DNA from: Streblospio benedicti
Taxonomy: Eukaryota > Annelida > Polychaeta > Spionida > Spionidae
NCBI GenBank assembly: GCA_019095985.1
Contig: CM032662.1
Coordinates: 20,060,562 to 20,124,561 of the forward strand
Direction: 5' to 3'
DNA length: 64,000 bases
The translations under genes and the position numbers were made by a program. The notes beneath the pieces were generated by a model. The model made no database searches. It was not told where the DNA came from and saw only the letters and a program-made list of their open reading frames with translations. Shown here piece by piece: positions 11,048 through 22,409 of this stretch (its first letter is position 1; each line of letters starts with the position of its first letter).

Positions 11048-11966
11048 TCTATATATATATAAAGGAAGAGGCGATTTTTTGCGTCACAAAAGGCTTTTTA
11101 ACCACAAGACGTACACACTTCAAACTATGTATGTAAAATCAGGACAACTTGGTGGTCGTTATAATATCACATTTCAAACCAAATAAATTGGTTTTAATGA
11201 TAAAAACAAGAAAAAAGAATTTTTGTTACAAATGTACGATGTCTCAGCCACGTAATACGTAACAGTTAAACTACAAACGTTTGTACCTGCGTACCTACGC
11301 TAAACATTTGTGTACGACAACAATGTAAGCTAAACGATTGTGTGTACGTCAGCAATGTAAATATCAATCAACAAACCGTGTAAATGTAATCCGTGTATAT
11401 GTAATCCATGAAAATGTGTAAATTTGAAAGACCTATTAGAGCTATATCATTTTTCTTTGTATCATACGATTAAGCCACACGAAATGACATACATGTATAA
11501 CAAAGACAGTTGGCGCACACAGCTCAAGATAAAGATGTGCGTTGTGCAGCGGAGCCAGGTCTGCCAATAGCATCCAGAGAGCAAACAAGTGAGTTTATTT
11601 CATGTATAAATAGGTGTTAAATCAAATACATATACTGTAAAAATAATAATGTACTATGTAAGTGACGGTTATACAGAGCATTAGGTGGCCTGGACAGCCG
11701 AATGGGAATCCATGAATGAACGTTAATTCCGATAATGTGATGTTAGAGGGTTCAATTATTGCCAAATACATGTAGTGTGTATAACGCTATGACTTATGCC
11801 GATGGGAGGAAGGTGATGGAGGTGTATTCTATCTGTCACAGACCTGTAATCTGACGGGAGCTGTGGAGTGAGGGAAGTGGGACAGGGTGAAGGATAGGGA
11901 GGGAGGAGGATTTTAATGTGCTCCGCATCTCTTCTGTTTCAACCCGAGCAGCGCCGGGTATACTAA
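11048..11966 (+). mobile_element. Non-autonomous Helitron, second copy
   Basis: It shares its first about 165 bases with 2561-2725, beginning TCTATATATATATAAAGG and continuing through CACAAAAGGC and GTGGTCGTTATAAT. Its last 30 bases form the hairpin ACCCGAGCAGCGCCGGGT followed by ATACTAA, which fits the Helitron CTRR end. It holds one copy of the roughly 300-base internal unit, where the first copy has three. The middle sections differ between the two copies. Confidence 0.78.
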
Positions 11967-12597
11967 CAATTACATCAAGCTGCAATTATCAAAAATTGAT
12001 TGATTCCAATATATGGCTTATGAAGTTGGCTTGGGATAAGTTATTACTGGGCCATGAAAAGTAGTGATTTCACGAACCAAATCCATAGGTGAATATTCCC
12101 CAGTACAGCAATAAGCTTTTATCAGTCTTTTGCATGTATTTTTAGTCAATATCGACCTCCAGAACTGCCTTGTAAAAATATGTTGTATCAGGACTTGGTC
12201 TATATACGGATTCCGTATATGGTTAGTTGTCAACCGGACTAGTTTTGACCCACTTCAAATATGTTGATGAATATAGCACACCTGCTACTTCTAGGGAAAA
12301 GCTATTGATTTTATTAAACTACTAAGAAAAGCTCTAAAATCAATGAACATCAAAGAGATCGCATAGAACAGTGTGCATATCAGTCATACGGCCGACGTAA
12401 CTGTAGTGCAGAAATCCGACCATAGGCGTCTATATGTCTAGCAGTGACTGCGCCGTGTTCTGTTATGATTATGCAGTGTATTACTACATATTATTGCATT
12501 TTGTAATTTATTAATAAATCATCTTGTTAAATGTGTTGAATATATGCCAGTTTATTTTTTAAACAGTATTGTAATTGTTTAGAAAAGCCTGATAAAT

Positions 12598-12743
12598 ACA
12601 AAACCGGATTCGTTGTGTAACATTGATTATTTATTGGGCTCGTTCTTGGGGTGTATCACGGCGAGCCCGAAGGGCGAGCCATGATACGCCCCAAGAACTT
12701 GCCCAATAAAATAATCAATGTTACCAACTCACCCGGGTTTTGT
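12598..12743. repeat. Long near-perfect palindrome (hairpin, about 70-base arms)
   Basis: The left arm runs ACAAAACCGGATTCGTTGTG, AACATTGATTATTTATTGGG, CTCGTTCTTGGGG, ATCACGGCGAGCCC. The right arm is its complement, and they meet at a GAA loop near 12668. Mismatches are few. It lies within the hAT-like element and may be a separate fold-back insertion or the element's own palindromic arm. There is no coding capacity. Confidence 0.8.
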
Positions 12744-13565
12744 CTATATCCCAAGCCTGAAATGTACGGTTTTGTTTCAAACGAGATGTTGCCCTTTGTC
12801 GTCTTAAGCGAACGTCTTCACTTACCAGTCCAATAGTCACAATGCAAACAGTATGTGTCATACTCGCTCACCGTTTGGTGTCGTAGTGGTTTCGTGTCAT
12901 ACTCCCTGGTTACCGTGGGTAGCATGGGAGGCTAGGTGGAAAATGGCCTTCCATACACAGAAGTGCCAGGTCCTGAGGATAAATAGGAAGCGCTCACCAC
13001 TGAACACCTCATACATATTGCATGGACATGTCCTTGAAACTGTATCAGAGGCAAAATACCTAGGTGTACTCTTTACTGATGACCTCAAGTGGAAATGGTA
13101 CATCTCAAGCATCACGGCCAAGGCAAACAGAACAGTGGGCTTTTTAAGGCGGAACCTGAGGATAAATTTCCCCGACCTCAAAACTACATGTAGCCTATAG
13201 AACCCTTGTGGGTCCCATGGTGCAGTACTCTGCGGACCAGAATATTAATGAGGTGAGAAGGTTCAACGTCGAGCTGCGAGGATTGTTCTAAACCGTCCGC
13301 ACAACCTCTCTAGTGTTACTGGGATGCTGCGAGACCTTCAATGGACATTGCTCGAGGAGAGAAGACGACATACAGGTACCTCACCAAACCACTCCGGGCT
13401 TCACACAGAACTAACGACCAAGAGTGTTTTCAAATTTCCTCCTCCTCTAAGGATTACCATAAGTTCTCCTTTTTCCCACTAACAATCAGGGATTGGAATT
13501 CGCTGCCTTCAGAAACAGTGTTGGCACCATCACTGGAGGCCTTTAAGTTGTTGATAGCAGGACAG

Positions 13566-14819
13566 TAATGCACCCAGCTCTTTTTAATGTTGCACCATGT
13601 AAATACTACACTCTAGTTTTTAAACCCATGCGCTAGCGCACACATTATCTCACTTGCGTAAGCTTCATGATTGAAGGTGCAAGTGTCATGAAGAACACTA
13701 GCACAAGAACTGGTGCCGCCACCTGGCATATTCTAAGTGAAGCTGTCAGCCACAGTGCTGGCACTCCTACCAGCACCCCAACACTTTAGAAGCTAACCAA
13801 ATATATGTGGCTGGGTTTGGTCGACGCAGAGAGTAAAATCAACGATGAAAACACTCAAAGGCGAATACGTTAGGTTATTTAGAAGCATGCAGCTGCTGAA
13901 AATCAGTGCCCTGATCCACAGGAAGTCCTGCGACACCATGGTGACCTAGCCGTATAATATACAGCGTATGTTCGTTCCTGGGTCTCTCCCAGCTGAGATA
14001 TACAGGGTATTAACTCAGCTCTACGTGTAGGGCTACATGGTGACCCTGAACCACTTCTATTGGCTGTTACACATGTTAAGACTATGATAAAAGATATCTA
14101 AGAAGCCGTATTGATATGGTCAGGTGGCCATGAATGCGGGATGCAAAGAGGACCTTTATGTTTCGAGGGGGCGCGGGGGGAGGGGGGGGGGGAGTTAGGT
14201 CGAATCATATCATATTTAACACGCCATTGGTGAGCGAAAATTGAGGATGCATTTTTCATCAGCAATATTTAACACAACGATGTTTAGACAAATAAGAGGA
14301 TAAATGGGAAAATATAATTCTAATAAATCTATATAAAATGTTTATTCTAGCTCTAAGTATGCTTACACGACAACTGTGCATATGTGTGTATATTCTTGTT
14401 GTCTAAAAACATTAATTTTATTTATTTATTCGACACTGGTCGACCTAGATCTCTGTCCAACCAATCTCACCTCGGACAGTGGGTATTTTCGGGCCAAGTC
14501 ACTTTCGGCCGATAACGGTAATTTCGGCCTCGGATTAGAAGTATGTACCATTCAAACGTGAGTTTGGTGGGATTTAGTAGGTTTTACTATGAACTTGTGT
14601 GCATATCACATAGATCTAACTGATTTCACAAGTGCACCATGATGGCGGTGCATGTTCCAGTCGGGGCGCACTTGTTAGCCACACGGGGTTAGCCACAAAA
14701 ACTGTAGCATTGTATACCCTGTACCTTTAATATACGCGACAAGATCGCGACAAGATTGGAGCTAGGGCGCAGTCAGAGGTATATTGCCGTACAAATTTAC
14801 CTTCCCAACAAATAGAATA
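13566..14819. other. Gene-free stretch with G-tract
   Basis: The first 250 bases are probably the LINE 3' UTR. A G-rich low-complexity tract lies at 14166-14193. Nothing else is recognised. Short frames here have no homology that I can see. Confidence 0.5.
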
Positions 14820-15068
14820 CGTACAGAAGGCATACATATGGCACGTTTTGATGTTATATCTTACAGCTCATGTCATATACCCCCATTTCACCACCCATAC
14901 GATTAGATCTGATTCTGGTCAATTGACATTTTGGACGAAATGTTTACCATTCGCTCATACTCGGGTTACAACCATAATATATTATCCTTACTACGAATCA
15001 AACCCACGACCTTCTGATAAGTCCAACACCCTATCCGCTGTTCCACAGAAGCACACAAGTCCTATTAA
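14820..15068 (-). repeat. tRNA-derived SINE
   Basis: On the minus strand the head reads GGAACAGCGGATAGGGTGTT then GGACTTATCAGAAGG and TCGTGGGTTTGATTC. This is a tRNA-like A box and B box with intervening anticodon-arm sequence. It is followed by an unrelated body of about 170 bases. This arrangement is typical of invertebrate tRNA-SINEs. No target duplication was identified. Confidence 0.72.
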
Positions 15069-15934
15069 CTTGGAAAAGGAATTCTATCTCTAATATCAAT
15101 GGTTTATACCAGTGAATTAATATAGTCTAAAAGCAGTAATCAAAAAACATTAACATCAATACTATTTGTAGCTAAGTTAAGCTATGAATGTGAGCTGAAT
15201 TTATGGGACAGTACATTTGTATTACATGTACTTTCTCAGGGCCGAATTTATGGCCTGACAATATAGGGTCCATCAATAAGCACACACAGCCATCAATGTT
15301 CATTCACAATCTTCATCAAATGATGATAAGGTGTTATGGGTGATTCAAAATGATACAGTCTTTGGTTGCAAACATGGTAAATCGTGTAAATGAGTCATCT
15401 TGTAAATGTGCACCCAGAGCCGTCTCCTGCCATGTAACACAATTAGTGACACATGGTCACTACTGACCACACAGCACTGATTTGAATGGTGTGGTTCTTC
15501 AAAGATTGTATGCTTTCTTCCACTTAATTTTAATACTAATTAGTATTTCTTACTTAAATATTGAAATGGAAACTTTGAAAAAATATAGATCTAATGCATC
15601 TGATGTTTTCCTGAAACAATCCAGCATATAGTTGTTAAAATAATCTGTATATGATAATTTGTGTAATTTTACTTGTAAGACATTCTATTTTTAAAGAACT
15701 ATCAATAATCTTTGGTATTGTAACCAAATTATCATAAACCAGTCTACAATAATATATGTGTAGCACAATATTTTATTAAATCAAAATCACCATTCAAATA
15801 GAAAAAAAAAATACAGGAAACATATCTTCTATGAATTTTAGTACCAAATAGCATTACAGCAGTATTATCATTGTTTCTAATCAAAATTGTCTAATGCTTA
15901 TTAGACAATATTATTGAAATATTAGCTACATGTA
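15069..15934. other. AT-rich intergenic stretch, nothing recognised
   Basis: No exon, repeat family or RNA gene could be supported. It includes the presumed 3' region of the small peptide gene read on the minus strand. Confidence 0.5.
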
Positions 15935-16300
15935 TTACATAACTGGTAACATAATTTCCATCAGTCCTAATATCCATGACAATCTCTCTGATTTTTCAAA
16001 ATCAAAGCAAAAGTTTTCAGCAGAAAACGTTTTGTAGTTCCCCTCCATACAGTTTCTCGCACAATACATGATGTGAAACTTTCTATACATTTCACAGACA
16101 GAAATGCACAGCTTGAGACAGGGACGCCATTGTGAATCTCGAATATGATCCTTGAAATATCCATGATTCTTCCCATAATATTGAGATGATTTCTCTCTTT
16201 TCGGATGAAGTGGCAAGCTGCCATCAACCAATATTTGGCTAAGCAATATGATGAAGTATAAGATATATGACTGAAAATTAAAAAACCACAAGAGAATCAT
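15935..16300 (-). CDS. Secreted six-cysteine peptide precursor, possible eclosion-hormone-like, 121 aa
   Basis: From the ATG at 16300 the protein begins with a hydrophobic leader (MILLWFFNFQSYILYFIILL) ending near VDG-SLP, then a dibasic KR at 34-35 and a mature part with cysteines at 61, 65, 69, 80, 84 and 98. The spacing is x3, x3, x10, x3, x13. Arthropod eclosion hormone uses about x3, x2, x11, x3, x10, and the local words YCARNC and FCFDF sit where eclosion hormone has LCAESC and CEDF. The precursor length is similar to that family. A good acceptor-like TTTTTTAATTTTCAG inside the leader means an alternative spliced start is possible. The gene lies about 400 bases downstream of MBIP on the same strand. 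The secreted-peptide reading is fair; the hormone family is a guess from spacing. Confidence 0.5.
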   Translation of the reverse strand: MILLWFFNFQSYILYFIILLSQILVDGSLPLHPKREKSSQYYGKNHGYFKDHIRDSQWRPCLKLCISVCEMYRKFHIMYCARNCMEGNYKTFSAENFCFDFEKSERLSWILGLMEIMLPVM

Positions 16301-16697
16301 TAAACAAACTGCAACAATGGTTTGATTGATGAAGAGTTGCTGAACATTTTTGCAATAAATTACATAGCCAGTTATAATTTTCATACTTAACCCACATTAC
16401 TTAGCATTCTGATTGTAACATATACCATATTGAATTCTTGAAAAAATGAACTAGAAAAATGCTTATGATTGTACAACCAAAATAACTCCACCATGTAACT
16501 AAAATGTACATTCCACAAAGACCACACTTTATATGATGTAATAATTGTTATGCAGCAGCTCATCACATTATCAAGACAATGAGCAGTAAGCAAAACAACA
16601 ATACATGAATGGAAAGGTTGATGGGAGAAGAGTCCTAGACAAATTTCTTTTTTTACAAAGAAACATTCCATTACTTACTATCTCGTCTGAATTTTTA

Positions 16698-19600
16698 TCA
16701 CAGGTTGACCTGAGTACATTTGAGCGCACTCTTCAGTGACATAATTTGACCATCAAGATCAGAAATATTGAAGTCCTGGAAAATAGTAACATATTTCAAT
16801 CTTATATATGAATGATTTCAAAACAAATTTCAGAATACCGGGTACACAAAATCTTCACGTTTTCATATTTTGTCTACACGTAATTGTTAAATTAATCAAA
16901 TTTCTTTTCAAATTGCTAAATGAAGTATGCAAGTCTACCTTATACTTTTTAGAAGATGCTGATGCTTTTGTACTGCTATCCACAATTTTCCTTTTATTTA
17001 TGGAAGATGTCTAAGATAACAATACACACACATATAAATATAAAAATTTAATCAGTTTCATTATATACATATGTGTATTTAAAAAATATATAAACAAAAC
17101 ATTTACAATGTAGTTGGAAATGATATTAGATCTATATTCCATCTTCAAGGGATCACAGGACATACAATACTACAAGTTATCACTCATATTCTCAAATAAA
17201 TAAACATTCTCATTAAAAAGCAAAATAACTTACTTTTAAATCAAAATATTCAGGGGATAGGCTTTCCAAGTGTAAAATTCTTTCTTCTAAAATCTTTAGT
17301 CTCTCAAACACATCTTTATATCTATTAGAATCTAAATCAAAAACACATTATTAGTACAGTAGTATATAAATTTGTATGTGAATGTATTTGGAAGTTCAAT
17401 AAACATTTGAAAATTACCACAATAATTTGTGTTTACGAACAAATGTAAAAATCATAAATATGTATACTTACTGCTGTTTAATTGTAAATGTGTTTCCATA
17501 TTACGCAATCGTTCTTCTAAGCCACTATTCTGAAAGTCAATAGAACCTGAACTAAATTCATCTTTAACCTTTGGCATATCCAATTTCTTTTCAGTCTTTG
17601 TCACTTGATTTGATTCCAGAAGATGAGTTTGTGGACCAAAAGGATTTACAACTTTTGTCACTGTAATAATGTAAGAAATACATTATAAATTTATTTCATC
17701 TTGTATCAAAACAATATAGGAAATTAGAACAGTGCACTCAGTAGAAGCAGGGGTACATCACTTGGTTCTTTAACATTGTACATACAATTGCTACAGAACT
17801 GGGGTGGAACAGTGTGGCCCATGCCTTGAAAATACATACCAGTATATATACTTAGTATCACAAAATATACATACAAGGCTATGGGCCTTCAGGCTAAAAA
17901 AAATGGGCAATTTATGAAGTGGACTTTACATGTGTTTTTACATATGAATTTCAATGATCCAGTTGCAGATTTTGGTGGGCTTTTTCATGTGAGGCGCACA
18001 CTGTGAGCCCATCATCATATTCAGGTAATTCAAAGCCACTTATATTTGAGAAAGTAGTCACAAAACCTAACCAATCACAAGCGTCACTGCTGAAATATCC
18101 AGCGGCACTGGGATCAATAATAGTGTGATTTTGATTTCTTGGCAATGCTGCCAAGTGCTACTGCTTGTTGTTCCTCAGTAATACGTTGGTTAAATTAACT
18201 CACATCTTGATAATGAACATAAACTGTAAAGGTAAATGATAAAGCCTTAAAACCGATTATGGTGTGACAGCTGTGGTGTGAGCTCTTTGAGATAGGTGAT
18301 GGTACCAACGGAATAATACATAATGAGGTTTACCAACTAAAGTAAGTGAATCCACAATGTATTCATATTGCTGACAGAACACCCATGGAAAAAATAAGGA
18401 TAAAATGGATATATGAAAACACTATTAAAAAACTGTTACACGATGTTAAGGAAGGGAATTCTATAGGACAAACGAGACAAGAAAATGGGTCATAGTATAA
18501 GTGAAATGTATAAATAAATGTAGTTAAAAGATGATATAACATAATAATAATAATTAAAAATAAATGTGTAAAAACTTGAAAAAGCAGAAAATTTTAGAAA
18601 ACATTAACGAAATGAAATTTTTTGACAATTTGTTTTTGGAATCATTTTGTTATGACATGGTAGTAAAAACAAACAAAATGAGACTATGCTACATAACAAG
18701 TTGACAATATTCTATGAAGAAAAAACTGTCACTAAAGGGACAATAATTCACCTAGTCAGACAATATCACATAAGCTAAAAATAAAATATAGAATAATAAG
18801 TTTATACTACATATGCTATGAAATAAAAGTAACGTATATTTATGGTAAGTAGTACCTCGAAAATGACTTTTGGAATCAGATCGTGGAATGAAAATAGCAT
18901 CAGTTCTAGCACAACTTTCATAATCTAGAAAAACAAAATAGATTACTATTTACCTTTTAAAAAATTAAAGGTTGATATTAGTTGACATTAGTTTCTATGA
19001 TTTGAACACATTTAATAAATAATCTGCGATGCAACATGCACAATGTAATCCATGCTCAGAGAATCCATGACTCATTGTCTTGACAACTATTGGTACAATA
19101 CTGTCTATTTCACCATCTTTGCATATAAAGTTCTTCACGAAGGTCGTAATTCATATATATGACAATTTTGTAACAGAAATGTGGAAGAATTGATAAAATG
19201 CTCCTTTTATCATACCTCACAAATGTGGCTGCATTGCATTACAGTTGTAAGATTGGCACACAATTTCACTTTGATTTTGAGTGCAGGCCAATCCTATGAG
19301 TGTTCTAAGAAAATCACATGATGGACCTATGATTTTTCACCTTCTATGTTCATCGTAAGCCCTTCCTGAGACTGTTGTGGAATAATCCTATGACTTTCTT
19401 ACTGTATGCAATCAGTCATAAAAATATTCTATACATGAGAGCTTGGGTATACACAATATACATATATTTCTGTATGCTGCATCATTCAGAAGAAAATCTC
19501 TAAGATGGCATAACCAAAAGAGAGTAGGACAGATTTGGTGAAGGTTACAAGATGCAGATAACCCAAAGATAACTGGAAAGAAATGCACAGATCCGGTTCA

Positions 19601-21447
19601 TCTATGACCCACTCTCTTTCAGGTTTTCTATTCTTGGAAGTATACCTTTTTTGTGTAAGGGGATTAACAGAGTCATTATAAAAACACAAACCTGGTTCTG
19701 GTTTAAAGAAATTACAAAACTCTCTTTTATTAATATCATCCACTTCAGCCTGCTTCTTTTCCATGAAAGCATTAATTCTTCTTTCAATCTATAATCAAAA
19801 CATCATCATTGCTAATGAATTTGACAAATGAAATTATTCAAAATACTTATAATACAAAATTAGCTTCTTGATGAAAATGGAGTGTAAACCCAGACTTGGG
19901 GTCAATTATAAGGTATATGCTTTAGCATGTTCTCAATATAATAAATTCTGCTGCTCAATGTGGAGTTTCTTAATGTAAAAGGCTCTCTCCTATGAAGGCT
20001 GTATTGAAGGTCCCATAGTTTAAATTACCCCAAGACATGATATCCAAGTAGACTTATGATCTACATACACAAATGGTTATACCTGGCTACTTTAAATTCT
20101 TGCATGCTATCAGGGCACTAGAGGATAAAAAGATTGTAACAATCAAATAAACAGAGCAACTGGGACACAATGGCACAACTGAATCCTTGTATTGTATGGC
20201 ATATCTTTCTTCATAGTCTTAGATAAGACACTAGTGAACTTTACAGTTAAAAAGACATCAATTTGTACAATGCAACAATATACCTCTTCATTGCTTGCTT
20301 TAATCTGCACCAACACATTTTCTTCGATTTGTTTTGATATATTTATATTACCATTATCCTTTGGCTTCTGTAGACTGTGTGGATTTTCTGAAGTTACATT
20401 TTTCGAAGCAATATTTCCTAAACACGACTAAAATATAAAATTTATACATTAATTATTTTCTATTGTTGTTACATAAATTACAACGACATACAAGAATGCA
20501 AATAAGATTTATTGGTCAAAGACAGTTAATTAACTTAATCTAATCATGACACAGCAAGAATTTTTTCTACACCAGAATACAATTCGCGATTCCTGATGAT
20601 TACTGTAAAACTAGAAATATTTGTGTATGATTTAATTTGCAAATTTTGTGGATAGGTGTAAAATCGCAAAATTAAATTGTCGCAAAATAACTTATAGATG
20701 AAAAGTGCAAAATTTAATAGCCACAAAATATTCTAGTTTTACAGTACCTTGTTCACACAATACCAAAACATCATGATTTGATGGCCTCGTTATAAATGTG
20801 AAAGGTTACATTTTTTTATTGTTAGATTTGTGAAATTATTTCATTCTTTTTCTCTATTAAATGAAACAGACAATGCAAACACTTCTGTATATTCTATCAA
20901 AATTATCCATTGTCTAAATATGATAAATCAAACCTGTAATAGTGGTATCAATTCTTGAAGATGTGATGTGTAATGTTCTATCTCAGCATAATATCTCTTG
21001 TGGTCAAATACTGCATCAAGTAAAGATTTTTCATCATCCGAGAAACTTCCTACCTGAATTGTAAAATGTTATTATTACATATGGTTGATAAACTGATCCA
21101 TCATTATTAAAATTTCAAAGGCTACTTGCAACATTTCTGACAGCACAGTAATTGGTCGTTTGGTCACCAGACAACCTACGTATTGTCAGGGTGTCTATTA
21201 TTATATGATAAAATGTCTGAATCTGAAAACATATATAACCTCATGTTTTCAAATCTGGAACAAACACATGCACTGTTACATCACTTGGGTCATGTGTAAT
21301 GTCTGCTAAAGAACTCCACCACCAATTAAATGCCCATAACGTACAAATCACTTTACAATTGAAATGAACAGATATTGGTCGTTCACATATATTTCTGTAT
21401 ACAAGAAATATTGTTTTTGCTTCACATGTCCAACATCCAGCATCCAT
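16698..21447 (-). CDS. MBIP: MBIP (MAP3K12-binding inhibitory protein 1, ATAC complex subunit), nine exons
   Basis: Exons on the minus strand: 21280-21447, 20934-21053, 20284-20427, 19692-19788, 18856-18924, 17472-17660, 17234-17331, 16939-17010 and 16698-16775. They total 1035 bases, giving 344 aa, the same length as the human protein. All phases agree. Diagnostic blocks are RRINAFMEKKQAEVDD with REFCNF, SCARTDAIFIPRSDSKSH, KVVNPFGPQT, LEERLRNMETHLQLN, LKILEERILHLESLSPEYF (leucine-zipper-like coiled coil) and the final DLDGQIMSLKSAL. MBIP binds DLK/MAP3K12 and is a subunit of the ATAC acetyltransferase complex. In Drosophila a related region is fused to the molybdopterin synthase large subunit; no MoaE domain is seen here. 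The first exon is the least certain, as it rests on phase and total length. Confidence 0.9.
17661..18855. other. MBIP intron 5, no gene seen
   Basis: This intron is AT-rich. A minus-strand frame of 67 codons at 17951-18154 has balanced composition but matches nothing I know, and it may be transposon debris. No splice sites support it as an exon. Confidence 0.5.
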
Positions 21448-22409
21448 TTGTATTCCTGCTAAAACTATGTTTTACAACCTAATATGCCCAAACAACCTAC
21501 GTAACAAAAGGTTTCTAACAACAGTATGTAAGGAGAAAACATTTCTGAATCGGCAATATTTCACCAACCGTCATGGCGTCCTTTGTTTACGTTTTACACA
21601 GTTCACGTTTTTCTAGTCTAGCTAGGGAGCGCTGATTTTGTCATCTAATTCAAACTAAATTTTTAATGTGACTACTGGCGATTATAGGTAATCATTCAAT
21701 GCTTGATACATTTACAAACACTAAACATAATTATTGGGGCCTAAATAAGCAATGAGAACAAAATAATACGTTTTACAAAGTAATGACTTTCTTGACTCAA
21801 GACCAAAACAACGTATGCTCCTCAACCAATTCGTGCGTTAAACATGAAATCAAACGTAAATATCATAGAGTACGCTATAAAATCGATATGCATTTTTCTG
21901 CAGTACAAGTTTACAAGGAAAACTCCCGTAGTAAAAATAAACATGTAAATAACAAAAGTATCACAATGGTCGAAGATTTGTATTGTATGCCTAATCATAG
22001 GTTGAAAAATGTAGATTCTGGATAACTACTCTTTATTACTGTGGTAAGTTTCAGAAATTAGTAAACTCAATTTTGCTTGTATACCGAAAAATATGTGAAT
22101 GACCAAGACCAGTACATTCTCATACAGACACTGTTTCCACTTCACACATACACGTGAGCCGCCAATAACTCCAGCAGAGGTCAAAAGATGACTCTCATAC
22201 ACATTCAATGTTGTGTGCTTTACATGTGGCTACGTTAATAAACAAAGGGACATGTCGGCAGAGAAGTTTCCAGCAGCTAAGCATCCTTTTTAAAACGTGG
22301 TGTTTGTGTGGACTGGGACAGAGGCTGGATTTTTAAAAAATTACATGTAATTCATAGAGAAGCCACACCGTCAGATCGCTAGCAGGCAATTATGCTAGCG
22401 GTATGAGGG
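21448..22409. other. MBIP upstream region with a dispersed repeat copy (about 21975-22110)
   Basis: This should contain the MBIP promoter. The stretch 21975-22110 is about 75 percent similar by eye to 48545-48690 in the same orientation. Shared words are TAGATTCTGGAT, TAAGTTTCAGAAAT or close variants, and ATATGTGAATGACCAA, which shows a dispersed repeat. No coding sequence is supported. Confidence 0.5.

Larger units (their letters stand above)
10869..12914. mobile_element. Non-autonomous DNA transposon with 8-bp target duplication (hAT-like)
   Basis: The element interrupts a LINE reading frame. Its flanks are GTTGGTAG (10861-10868) and GTGGGTAG (12915-12922), a 7/8 matching duplication. Terminal inverted repeats are imperfect: GGATACCAGTGACTATGACAC at the left and, read inward from the right, GGTAACCAGGGAGTATGACAC. 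Next to both ends are several copies of a motif like ACGACACGAAAT, typical of subterminal transposase-binding repeats. There is no transposase. It carries a nested Helitron (11048-11966) and a long palindrome (12598-12743). An 8-bp duplication fits hAT and some other superfamilies. Confidence 0.72.
10110..13565 (+). mobile_element. Decayed LINE (CR1/Jockey group) split by a 2-kb DNA transposon
   Basis: Before the split the plus strand reads ITESGVLKLL, GPDGIN, VTPIYKKGDKNQASNYRPVS, then an open frame 10490-10864 with IMDFSKAFDNVSHSKL, SGVPQGSVVGP and FADDTLVYL, i.e. the catalytic part of a reverse transcriptase. After the split the frame resumes at 12923 with WEARWKMAFHTQKC, AKYLGVLFTDDLKW and FLRRNLR, and later (13341-13565) KFSFFPLTIRDWNSLPSETV. 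Removing 10869-12922 gives an in-frame DKLVAWEARWKM, so the LINE was readable at that point when it was interrupted. Several stops and frame changes elsewhere show that it is dead. A 3' UTR probably continues to about 13830. Confidence 0.8.

Noticed and set aside
14994-15056. Functional tRNA gene
   Set aside because: A and B boxes are present, but the acceptor stem does not pair and the sequence runs into an unrelated body, so a SINE is the better reading.
17951-18154. 67-codon minus-strand frame inside an MBIP intron
   Set aside because: No start or splice support and no recognised homology; the MBIP model is complete without it.
21783-22025. 80-codon plus-strand frame upstream of MBIP
   Set aside because: Its 3' part lies in a dispersed repeat, and the composition is that of random AT-rich DNA.
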